From assembly GCA_964020085.1 (NCBI GenBank), contig OZ026600.1, positions 11,939,348 through 12,003,347 on the forward strand: a stretch of 64,000 nucleotides of DNA. The letters are read 5' to 3'. The notes under the pieces are model-generated. The model was not told the origin of the DNA and ran no database searches. It saw nothing but the letters and a program-made list of their open reading frames with translations. The translations under genes and the position numbers were made by a program. Below, piece after piece: positions 40,073 to 49,430 of the stretch (position 1 is the first letter of the stretch; each line of letters starts with the position of its first letter). The DNA is from Micromussa lordhowensis. Taxonomy: Eukaryota; Cnidaria; Anthozoa; Scleractinia; Lobophylliidae.

Positions 40073-40076
40073 GCGA
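40073..40076. other. Sat-A / Sat-B junction
   Basis: Sat-A reads normally up to CACTTCAAGCG (ending 40,075). The next bases, ACGCATGCCAAGCTTGGCTAA, are Sat-B in its usual phase. GCG at 40,073-40,075 fits both repeats, so the join has three bases of overlap and no spacer. I see no target duplication or element end at the join. The first Sat-B unit is divergent (TTTGCATTCGGG in place of TTAGCAATCGGG). Confidence 0.9.
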
Positions 40077-40237
40077 CGCATGCCAAGCTTGGCTAATTTG
40101 CATTCGGGCTGGTTAGCATAGTGTGACATATTGTGCAGCTCCGAAACTTTGCATGTGGACCCGGACCGACCCCGGGAGTGCTTTGGTGCCATTAGTTTGC
40201 AAAGTTGCGACGCGCGCCAACCTCGGCTAACGAGGCA

Positions 40238-40273
40238 GCCAGCCGGCCGCACCCGGGGATCTGCCGGGCTGGT
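40238..40273. repeat. Inverted repeat specific to the 160-bp Sat-B monomer (example)
   Basis: GCCAGCCGGC (40,238-40,247) is nearly the reverse complement of GCCGGGCTGGT (40,263-40,273), giving a GC-rich stem of about nine pairs with one bulge and a 15-base loop. The 134-bp monomers lack this arm because they have TTAGCAAT where the long form has the extra 26 bp. The same structure is present in the many long monomers of the array. Hairpin formation in vivo is inferred. Confidence 0.65.
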
Positions 40274-41830
40274 TTGCACAGTGTGACATTTTGCGCAGCT
40301 CCGAAACTTTGCATGTGGACTCGGACCGACCCCGGGAGTGCTTTGGTGCCATTAGTTTGCAAAGTTGCGACGCACGCCAAGCTCGGCTAATTAGCAATTG
40401 GGCTAGTTAGCATAGTGTGACATTTTGCGCAGCTCCGAAACTTTGCATGTGGACCCGGACCGGCCCGGGAGTGCTTTGGTGCCATTAGTTTGCAAAGTTG
40501 CGACGTGCGCCAAGCTCGGCTAATTAGCAATCGGCCTGGTCAGCATAGTGTGACATTTTGCGCAGCTCCGAAACTTTACATGTGGACCCGGACCGACCCC
40601 CGGAGTGCTTTGGTGCCATTAGTTTGCAAAGTTGCGACACGCGCCAAGCTTGGCTAACGAGGCAGCCAGCCGGCCGCACCCGGGCATCGGCCGGGCTGGT
40701 TAGCATAGTGTGACATTTTGCGCAGCTCCGAAACTTTGCATGTGGACTCGGACCGACCCCAGGAGTGCTTTGGTGCCATTAGTTTGCAAAATTGCGACGC
40801 GTGCCAAGCTCTGCTAATTAGCAATCGGGCTTCTTAGGATAGTGTGACATATTGCGCAGCTTCGAAACTTTGCATGTGGACCCGGACCGACCTCGGGAGT
40901 GCTTTGCTGCCACTAGTTTGCAAAGTTGCGACGCGCACCAAGCTCGGCTAATTAGCAATCGGGCTGGTTAGCATAGTGTCACAATTTGCACAGCTCCGAA
41001 ACTTTCCATATGGACCCGGACTGACCATGGGAGTGCTTTGGTTCCATTAGTTTGCAAAGTTGCGATGCGCGCCAAGCTCGGCTAACTAGCAATCCAACTG
41101 GTTAGCATAGTGTGACATTTTGCGCAGCTCCGAAACTTTGCATGTGGACCTGGACCAACCACGGGAGTGCTTTGGTGCCATTACTTTCCAAAGTTGCGAT
41201 GCGTGCAAAGCTCGACTAACGAGGCAGCCAGCCGGCCACACCCGGGGATCTGCCGGGCTGGTTAGCACAGTGTGACATTGTGCGCAGCTCCAAAACTTTG
41301 CATATTGGACTCGGACCGACCCCGGGAGTGCTTTGGTGCCATTAGTTTGCAAAGTTGCGACGCGCGCCAAGCTCGGCTAATTAGCAATCAGGCTGGTTAG
41401 CATAGTGTCACAATTTGCGCAGCTCCGAAACTTTGCATGTGGACCCGGACCGACCCCGGGAGTGCTTTGGTGTCATTAGTTTGCAAAGTTGCAACGCGCG
41501 CCAAGCTCGGCTAACGAGGCAGCCAGCCGGCCGCACCCGGGGATCTGCCAGGCTGGTTAGCATAGTGTGACATTTTGCGCAGCTCTGAAAGTTTGCATGA
41601 GGACTCGGATTCCCCGCGAGTGCTTTGGTGCCATTAGTTTGAAAAGTTGCGACGCACGCCAAGCTCGGCTAATTAGCAATCGGGCTGGTTAGGATAGTGT
41701 GACATTTAGCGCAGCTCTGAAACTTTGCATGTGGACCCGGACCGACCCCGGGAGTGCTTTGGTGCCATTAGTTTGCAAAGTTGCGACGCGCGCCAAGCTC
41801 AGCTAACTAGCAATCCGACTGGTTAGCATA

Positions 41831-41866
41831 CATGAGGGTACGCAAGTGGCGAAAACTGGAAGTATC
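41831..41866 (+). repeat. Left terminal inverted repeat
   Basis: Starts CATGAGGGTACGCAAGTGGC. Compared base by base with the reverse complement of 44,418-44,453 it matches at 26 of 36 positions without gaps, including the outer five (CATGA) and the inner seven (AGTATC preceded by A). Similarity stops after position 36. Confidence 0.8.
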
Positions 41867-42547
41867 ACTTCACGCAGAAAGATTTGTCTGCGGTTAGCAA
41901 TGGCGTGATTTCCTGTCAATTAAAGCGTTGGTCGGCTGTCATCTCTCTCCCTCTGAGACATCTGGCATATGTTGTTATCAGATCTAACCTACGCTTGAAA
42001 AAAAACATCTCGTCGCGAGGCCTAATGTGGTTAAAAACAGGATTGCAATGGCGCCAAATATGAAAGGTTTCGCGCTCTTCACTCGCGCCATCAATGGCGA
42101 TGTATCCTTACTTGCACCAGACAAATACCGGTATGTCCTAAGCCTAGTAGCAGTATTTGTAGAGAACGCCCAGGTTAGCTCTTCAAGAAACGTTTAATTG
42201 TGTCGAGTTTCCCCGATGAATTTTGATCTAAAGAAGTTCACTTCGGCTGGCCGATGGAGACAGTTGTGACGGTAAGACCTACTTTGAATGAATGCTTTGA
42301 AATTGCGGCTTCGTCAGTTGCTTTGCTGGCCGTTTTGCTTTCCAACAGCTAGAAAAGAACTCATTGTCGGAAGATAGTGCGTTTGCATGTTAATAATTAT
42401 TCGAGGACGTTTACAAATGCAGTGTCCAGTGGAACTGCCAACTAACGTGGATGACAAAAAGGTCAACGGATCGTAATTTTACCGCCAGCTGGTGGAACGA
42501 GAGGTCGGATTTGCTCTGAGGTTTCACCGAATCTGCAAGATAGGTAG
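41867..42547. other. Unique left arm of the inserted element
   Basis: No similarity to either satellite and no convincing coding frame. It contains a subterminal inverted repeat at 41,873-41,892 (CGCAGA, eight-base loop, TCTGCG) and a short perfect inverted repeat at 42,086-42,099 (CGCCAT CA ATGGCG). Function unknown. Confidence 0.6.
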
Positions 42548-43978
42548 TTGAATGTTTTGTTCGCCAGGACTAGCGGGTGAACCACCTCAGACAGTTTAAC
42601 GTGACGCAAAAGAAATAATCACGCAGCTAATGTTTTTGTTCATCAGAACTGGCTGGTGACCTCAAACAATTAGGAAGTAATTGCGAAACAAATAATAACG
42701 CAGCTACATATTTTATTCCTCACAATTGGCGGGTTTCCCACCTTAAACAGTTTGATGTAATGCAAAAAAAATAATCACGCAGCTTAATGTTTTGTTCATC
42801 AGAACTGGCGGGTGGCACGCCTCAAACAGTTTGATGTAATAAGAAAAAAAATGTTCACGCAGCTTAATGTTTTGTTCATCACACTGGCGGGTGGCACACC
42901 TCAAACAGTTTGATGTAATAAGAAAAAAATGTTCACGCAGCTTAATGTTTTGTTCATCACACTGGCGGGTGGCACACCTCAAACAGTTTGATGTAACACG
43001 AAAAAAATAATCATACAGCTTAATATTTTCTTCATCAGAACTGGCGGGTGGCACACCTCAAACAGTTTGATGTAACTCTAAAAAAATAATCATACAGCTT
43101 AATATTTTCTTCATCAGAACTGGCGGGTGGCACACCTCAAACAGTTTGATGTAACTCTAAAAAAATAATCATACAGCTTAATATTTTCTTCATCAGAACT
43201 GGCGGGTGGCACGCCTCAAACAGTTTGATGTAACTCTAAAAAAATAATCATACAGCTTAATATTTTCTTCATCAGAACTGGCGGGTGGCACACTTCAAAC
43301 AGTTTGATGTAATGCGAAAAAAAAAATGTTCACACAGCTTAATGTTTTGTTCATCACACTGGTGGGTGGCACACCTCAAACAGTTTGATGTAACTCTAAA
43401 AAAATAATCATACAGCTTAATATTTTCTTCATCGGAACTGGCAGGTGGCACATCTCAAACAGTTTGATGTAACTCTAAAAAAATAATCATACAGCTTAAT
43501 ATTTTCTTCATCAGAACTGGCGGGTGGCACACCTCAAACAGTTTGATGTAGCTCTAAAAAAATAATCATACAGCTTAATATTTTCTTCATCAGAACTGGC
43601 GGGTGGCACACCTCAAACAGTTTGATGTAACGCAAAAGTAATAATCACGCAACTTAATATTTTGTTCATATCAGTGTAAATGATGTAATGCCAAAAAAAA
43701 AATGTTCACACAGCTTAATGTTTTGTTCATCACACTGGCGGGTGGCACACCTCAAACAGTTTGATGTAACTCGAGAAAAATAATCATACAGCTTAATATT
43801 TTGTTCTTCGGAACTGGTGGGTGGCACACCTCAAATAGTTTGATGTAATGCGAAAAAAAAATAATCACACAGCTTAATGTTTTGTTCATCACACTGGTGG
43901 GTGGCACACCTCAAACAGTTTGATGTAACGCAAAAGTAATAATCACGCAACTTAATATTTTGTTCATATCAGTGTAAA
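42548..43978. repeat. 79-bp minisatellite, about 18 units
   Basis: The core is ATCATACAGCTTAATATT, then TCATCAGAACTGGCGGG, TGGCACACCTCAAACAG and TTTGATGTAA with an A-run. CATACAG at 43,091 and 43,170 gives the 79-bp period. Units at the left edge (42,548-42,770) are degenerate, central units (43,000-43,320 and 43,400-43,620) are nearly uniform. A longer segment containing CGCAAAAGTAATAATCACGC is repeated 298 bp apart (43,631 and 43,929). A 103-codon minus-strand frame at 42,743-43,054 simply reads through about four units and is not taken as a gene. Confidence 0.9.
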
Positions 43979-44364
43979 ATGAGGTGACTAGCCTACATGA
44001 CTCCTACGCTACGGTTCGCGACATTTGTACATTTGCCGCTCTCTTGCTTCACTCGTATTAATGAAGGGCACTTCACGTTGTACAATTGATTTACACTTGT
44101 TGCTCATCAGTGGATCATAATAGTACATCCATTGGGCCGATTACGTGAGTGGCAGTCATGTTCATTAACAAAGTTTGACAAGCGATGACGTGTCATTGAT
44201 GCGTAACTTTCAATTATATGAAAAATGAGACATGTATAGGTCTGACAGTGTTCTGGTTTACTTTTTGTTGAACGACATTTATGTCACAAAGCGGCGAGAT
44301 TATGACACCTTGCGGTCAGCATAATGAGCAACCTGGAGCGCTACCACATTCCTTCTGATTAAAG
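43979..44364. other. Unique right arm of the inserted element
   Basis: Single-copy sequence within this window, without a recognisable coding frame, RNA gene or match to the satellites. It runs from the last minisatellite unit to the large subterminal hairpin. Confidence 0.6.
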
Positions 44365-44408
44365 CCCATACAACTGCCTTAGGAAAGTTTCCTAAGGCTT
44401 TGTATGGG
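44365..44408. repeat. Large subterminal hairpin of the inserted element
   Basis: Left arm CCCATACAA-CT-GCCTTAGGAAA, a single G, then TTTCCTAAGGC-T-TTGTATGGG. The arms pair over 11 bp next to the centre and another 9 bp outside, with one small internal mismatch (CT opposite T). It lies 45 bp from the element's right end. It could be a structural end signal as in rolling-circle elements, or a palindrome arising otherwise. Confidence 0.85.
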
Positions 44409-44417
44409 ACAACGGGA

Positions 44418-44453
44418 GATACTTACAGTGCACGCGATTTCCGTCCTGTCATG
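44418..44453 (-). repeat. Right terminal inverted repeat
   Basis: Partner of 41,831-41,866; ends TTTCCGTCCTGTCATG. The last bases CATG are ambiguous: some intact Sat-B monomers read CATGGTGTGAC (for example near 59,915), so part of CATG could be target sequence instead of element. Confidence 0.8.
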
Positions 44454-44991
44454 GTGTGACATTTTGCGCAGCTCCGAAACTTTGCATGTGGACCCGGACC
44501 GACCCCGGGAGTGCTTTGGTGCCATTAGTTTGCAAAGTTGCGATGCGCGCCAAGCTCGGCTAATTAGCAATCGGGCTGGTTAGCATAGTGTTTCAATTTG
44601 CGCAGGTCCGAAACTTTGCATGTAAACCCGGACCGACCCTAGGAGTGCTTTGGTGCCATTAGTTTGCAAAGTTGCGACGCGCGCCAAGCTCGGCTAACGA
44701 GGCAGCCAGCCGGCAGCACCCGGGCATCTGCCGGGCTAGTTAGCATAGTATGACATTTTGCGCAGCTCCGAAACTTTGCATGTGGACTCGGACCGACCCC
44801 GGGAGTTCTTTGGCGCCATTAGTTTGCAAAGTTGCGACGTGCGCCAAGCTCGGCTTATTAGCAATCAGGCTGGTTAGCATAGTGTGACATTTTGCGCAGC
44901 TCCGAAACTTTGCATGTGGACTCGGACCGATCCCGGGAGTTCTTTGGTGCCATTAGTTTGCAAAGTTGCGACGCGCGCGAAGCTCAGCTTA

Positions 44992-47200
44992 TTAGCAATC
45001 GGGCTGGTTAGCATAGTGTGACATTTTGCGCAGCTCCGAAACTTTGCATGTGGACCCTGACCGACCCCGGGAGTGCTTTGGTGCCATTAGTTTGCAAAGT
45101 TGCGACGTGTGCCAAGCTCGGCTAACGAGGCAACCAGCCGGCCGCACCCGGGCATCTACCGGGCTGGTTAGCATAGTGTGACATTTTGCGCAGCTCCGAA
45201 ACTTTGCATGTGGAGTCGGACCAACCCCGGGAGTGCTTTGGTGGCATTAGTTTGCAAAGTTGCGACGCGAGCCAAGCTCGGCTAACTAGCAATCGGGCTA
45301 GTTAGCATAGTGTGTCATTTTGCGCAGCTCCGAAACTTTGCATGTGGACCAGGACGACCCCGGGAGTGCTTTTGTGCCATTAGTTTGCAATGTTGCGACG
45401 CGCGCCAAGCTCGGCTAATTAGCAATCGGGCTGGTTAGCATAGTGTGACATTTTGCGCAGCTCTGAAACTTTGCATGTGGACTCGAACCGACCCCGGGAG
45501 TGCTTTGGTGCAATTAGTTTCCAAAGTTGCGACGTGCGCCAAGCTCGGCTTATTAGCAATCGGGCTGGTTAGCATAGTGTGACATTTTGCGCAGCTCCGA
45601 AACTTTGCATGTGGACCCTGACCGACCCCGGGAGTGCTTTGGTGCCATTAGTTTGCAAAGTTGCGACGTGTGCCAAGCTCGGCTAACGAGGCAACCAGCC
45701 GGCCGCACCTGGGCATCTTCCGGGCTGGTTAGCATAGTGTGACATTTTGCGCAGCTCTGAAACTTTGCATGTGGAGTCGGACCAACCCCGGCAGTGCTTT
45801 GGTGGCATTAGTTTGCAAAGTTGCGACGCGCGCCAAGCTCGGCTAACTAGCAATCGGGCTAGTTAGCATAGTGTGTCATTTTGCACAGCTCCGAAACTTT
45901 GCATGTGGACCAGGACGACACCGGGAGTGCTTTGGTGCCATTAGTTTGCAAAGTTGCGAAGCGCGCCAAGCTCGGCTAATTAGCAATCGGGCTGGTTAGC
46001 ATAGTGTGACATTTTGCGCAGCTCTGAAACTTTGCATGTGGACTCGGACCGACCCCGGAATTGCTTTGGTGCCATTAGTTTCCAAAGTTGCGATGCGTGC
46101 CAAGCTCGGCTTATTAGCAATCGGGCTGGTTAGCATAGTGTGACATTTTGCGCAGCTCCGAAAATTTGCATGTGGATCCGGACCGACCCCGGGAGTGCTT
46201 TGGTGCCATTAGTTTGCAAACTTGCGACGTGCGCCAAGCTCGGCTAACGAGGCAACCAGCCGGTCGCACCCGGGCATCTATCGGGCTGGTTAGCATAGTG
46301 TGACATTTTGCGCAGCTCCGAAACTTTGCATGTGGACTCGGACCAATCCCGGGAGTGCTTTGGTGCCATTAGTTTGCAAAGTTGCGACGCGCGCGAAGCT
46401 CAGCTTATTAGCAATCGGGCTGGTTAGCATAGTGTGACATTTTGCGCAGCTCCGAAACTTTGCATGTGGACCCTGACCGACCCCGGGAGTGCTTTGGTGC
46501 CATTAGTTTGCAAAGTTGCGACGTGTGCCAAGCTCGGCTAACGAGGCAACCAGCCGGCCGCACCTGGGCATCTTCCGGGCTGGTTAGCATAGTGTGACAT
46601 TTTGCGCAGCTCTGAAACTTTGCATGTGGAGTCGGACCAACCCCGGCAGTGCTTTGGTGGCATTAGTTTGCAAAGTTGCGACGCGCGCCAAGCTCGGCTA
46701 ACTAGCAATCGGGCTAGTTAGCATAGTGTGTCATTTTGCACAGCTCCGAAACTTTGCATGTGGACCAGGACGACACCGGGAGTGCTTTGGTGCCATTAGT
46801 TTGCAAAGTTGCGAAGCGCGCCAAGCTCGGCTAATTAGCAATCGGGCTGGTTAGCATAGTGTGACATTTTGCGCAGCTCTGAAACTTTGCATGTGGACTC
46901 GGACCGACCCCGGAATTGCTTTGGTGCCATTAGTTTCCAAAGTTGCGATGCGTGCCAAGCTCGGCTTATTAGCAATCGGGCTGGTTAGCATAGTGTGACA
47001 TTTTGCGCAGCTCCGAAAATTTGCATGTGGATCCGGACCGACCCCGGGAGTGCTTTGGTGCCATTAGTTTGCAAACTTGCGACGTGCGCCAAGCTCGGCT
47101 AACGAGGCAACCAGCCGGTCGCACCCGGGCATCTATCGGGCTGGTTAGCATAGTGTGACATTTTGCGCAGCTCCGAAACTTTGCATGTGGACTCGGACCA
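44992..47200. repeat. Sat-B HORs of 561 and 855 bp
   Basis: The block at 44,992 (marker GGACCCTGACCGACC) recurs 561 bp later at 45,553. The block from about 45,553 recurs 855 bp later at 46,408. CCCGGCAGTGC lies at about 45,787 and 46,642, and AAAATTTGCATGTGGATCC at about 46,160 and 47,015. 855 equals 561 plus one 294-bp dimer. Confidence 0.82.
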
Positions 47201-49425
47201 ACCCCGGGAGTGCTTTAATGCCATTAGTTTGCAAAGTTGTGATGCGCGCCAAGCTCTGCTAACTAGCCAGCCAGCCGGCCGCACCTGGGCATCTGCCGGG
47301 CTGCTTAGCATAGTGTGACATTTTGCGCAGCTCCGAAACTTTGCATGTGGACTCGGACCAACCCCGGGAGTGCTTCGGTGCTATTAGTTTGCAAAGTTGA
47401 GACGCGCGCCAAGCTCGGCTAATTAGCAATCGGGCTGCTTAGCATAGTGTGACATTTTGCGCAGCTCCGGAACTTTGCATGTGGACTCGGACCGACCCCG
47501 GGAGTGCTTTGGTGCCATTAGTTTGGAAAGTTGCGACGCGCGCCAAACTCGGACAACGAGGCAGCCAGCCAGCCGCACCCGGGGATCTGCCGGGCTGGTT
47601 AGCATTGTGTGACATTTTGCGCAGCTCCAAAACTTCGCATGAGGTCTCGGACCGACCCCGGGAGTGCTTTGGTGACATTAGTTTGCAAAGTTGCGACGCG
47701 CGCCAAGCTCGGCTAATTAACAATCGGGCTGCTTAGCATAGTGTGACATTTTGCGCAGCTGCGAAACTTTGCATGTGGATCCGGACCGACCCCGGGAGTG
47801 CTTTGGTGCCATTAGTTTGCAAAGTTGCTACGCGCGCCAAGCTCGGCTAACTAGCCAGCCAGCCGGCCGCACCTGGGGATCTGCCGGGCGGCTTAGCATA
47901 GTGTGACATTTTGCGCAGCTCCAAAACTTTGCATGTGGACTCGGACCGACCCTGGGAGTGCTTTGGTGCCATTAGTTTGCAAAGTTGCGACGCGTGCCAA
48001 GCTCAGCTAATTAGCAATCGGGCTGCTTAGCATAGTGTGACATTTTGCGCAGCTCCGAAACTTTGCATGTGGACCCGGACCGACGCAAGTAGTGCTTTGG
48101 TGCCATTAGTTTGCAAAGTTGCAACGCGCGCCAAGCTCGGCTAACTAGCCAGCCAGCCGGCTGCACCTGGGGATCTGTCGGGCTGCTTAGCATACTGTGA
48201 CATTTTGTGCAACTCCGAAACTTTGCATGTGGACTCGGACCGACCCCGGGAGTTCTTTGGTGCCATTAGTTTGCAAAGTTGAGACGCGCGCCAAGTTCGG
48301 CCAATTTTAGCAATCGGGCTGCTTAGCATAGTGTGACATTTTGCGCAGCTCCGAAACTTTGCATGTGGACCCGGACCGACCCCGGGAGTGCTTTGGTGCC
48401 ATTAGTTTGCAAAGTTGCGACGCGGGCCAAGCTCGGCTAACTAGCAATCCGACTGGTTAGCATAGTGTGACATTTTGCGCAGCTCCGAAACTTTGCATGT
48501 GGACTCGGACCGACCCCGGGAGTGCTTTGCTGCCACTAGTTTGCAAAGTTGCGCGCGCGCCAAGCTCGGCTAATTAGCAATCAGGCTGGTAAGCATACTG
48601 TCACAATTTGCGCAGCTCCGAAATTTTCCATATGGACCCGGACTGACCCCGGGAGTGCTTTGGTTCCATTAGTTTGCAAAGTTGCAACGCGCGCCAAGCT
48701 CGGCTAACTAGCAATCCGACTGGTTAGCATAGTGTGACATTTTGCTCAGCTCCGAAACTTTGCATGTGGACCTGGACCAACCACGGGAGTGCTTTGGTGC
48801 CATTACTTTGCAAAGTTGCGACACGCGCAAAGCTCGACTAACGAGGCAGCCAGCCGGCCACACCCGGGGATCTGCCGGGCTGGTTAGCACAGTGTGACAT
48901 TGTGCGCAGCTCCGAAACTTTGCATATTGGACTCGGACCGACCCCGGGAGTGCTTTGGTGCCATTAGTTTGCAAAGTTGCGACGCGCGCCAAGCTGGGCT
49001 AATTAGCAATCGGGCTGGTTAGCATAGTGTGACATTTTGCGCAGCTCCGAAACTTTGAATGTGGACCCGGACCGACCCCGGGAGTGCTTTGGTGCCATTA
49101 GTTTGCAAAGTTGCGACGCGCGACAAGCTCGGCTAATTAGCAATCGGGCTGGTTAGCCTAGTGTGACATTTTGCGCAGCTCCAAAACTTTGCATGTGGAC
49201 CCGGACCGACCCCGGGAGTGCTTTGGTGCCATTAGTTTGCAAAGTTGCGACGTGCGCCAAGCTCGGCTAACGAGGCAGCCAGCCGGCTGCACCAGGGCAT
49301 CTGCCAGGCTGGTTGGCACAGTGTGACATTTTTCGCTGCTCCGAAACTTTGCATGTGGACTCGGACCGACCCCGAGAGTGCTTTGGTGCCATTAGTTTGC
49401 AAAGTTGCGACGCGCGCCAAGCTGG
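47201..49425. repeat. Sat-B monomers, mixed; includes a paralogue of the left block
   Basis: Ordinary long and short units. 48,530-49,000 shares an ordered set of rare variants with 40,905-41,380 (GCTGCCACTAG, TTTCCATATGG, CATTGTGCGCAGC, GCATATTGGAC), at an offset of 7,622 bp that spans the inserted element. One unit near 48,549 has GCGCGCGCGCC where others have GCGACGCGCGCC. Confidence 0.75.
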
Positions 49426-49430
49426 CCTAA

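Larger units (their letters stand above)
1..40075. repeat. Sat-A satellite array, 219-bp monomer
   Basis: About 183 head-to-tail monomers fill this stretch without a spacer. Unit starts (the second A of the motif CAAGCGCATACCAATTA) fall at 1, 220, 439 and 657, giving 219, 219 and 218 bp. The 218-bp form has five instead of six T in the CTACTTTTTTGAGC run. Recognisable sub-blocks in each monomer are GATGATGCAATTTGCGCC, CCTATAGTCGGCCTAC, two CCTTGGCAAA elements, and GGAGCCGCGGTTTGCAGC with a SacII-type palindrome. 219 is a multiple of three, so the same 60-71-codon frame recurs in many copies and is stopped by the repeat itself. Monomers differ at a limited set of diagnostic sites, which allow HORs to be traced. 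The array continues beyond the left edge. Family not recognised. Confidence 0.97.
40073..41830. repeat. Sat-B satellite array, left block
   Basis: About twelve Sat-B monomers of the 134-bp and 160-bp types. Units are anchored by GTTGCGACGCGCGCCAAGC: starts at 40,201 and 40,361 give 160 bp, and the next at 40,494 gives 133 bp. The block is interrupted at 41,830 inside a monomer after GGTTAGCATA. Variants here (CTTTCCATATGG, GCATATTGGACTCGG, GCTGCCACTAG) recur beyond the insertion near 48,530-48,990. No genes seen. Confidence 0.95.
41831..44453. mobile_element. 2,623-bp insertion with imperfect TIRs and a minisatellite core; unclassified DNA element
   Basis: The insertion splits one Sat-B monomer. 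The left flank ends GGTTAGCATA and the right flank starts GTGTGACATT; joined, they restore the normal motif, so there is no obvious target-site duplication. The ends form imperfect inverted repeats of 36 bp, each with a hairpin just inside. The body has unique, comparatively AT-rich sequence on both sides of a 79-bp tandem repeat. I see no transposase, helicase or reverse transcriptase frame, so it would be non-autonomous. Lack of a duplication, subterminal hairpins and a tandem-repeat core recall Helitron-type non-autonomous elements, whereas the long TIRs recall cut-and-paste DNA transposons. I cannot decide between these. Confidence 0.75.

Noticed and set aside
41831..41866. P-type transposon end
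   Set aside because: The outermost CATGA resembles the start of known P-element termini, but the similarity does not extend further and the expected 8-bp target duplication is absent.
42743..43054. 103-codon minus-strand frame in the inserted element
   Set aside because: It reads through about four units of the 79-bp minisatellite, so its protein is itself repetitive. There is no domain and no similar frame in the other units.
41831..44453. LTR or LINE/SINE retrotransposon
   Set aside because: No direct terminal repeats, no reverse transcriptase frame, no poly-A tail at an end, no target duplication and no recognisable polymerase III promoter boxes.
47630..47660. CENP-B box (TTCGNNNNANNCGGG) in Sat-B
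   Set aside because: TTCGCATGAGG fits the first part but the CGGG part is absent. I saw no full match in the Sat-A or Sat-B consensus on either strand. The ACTCGGCTCTACGGG segment of Sat-A also fails the spacing.
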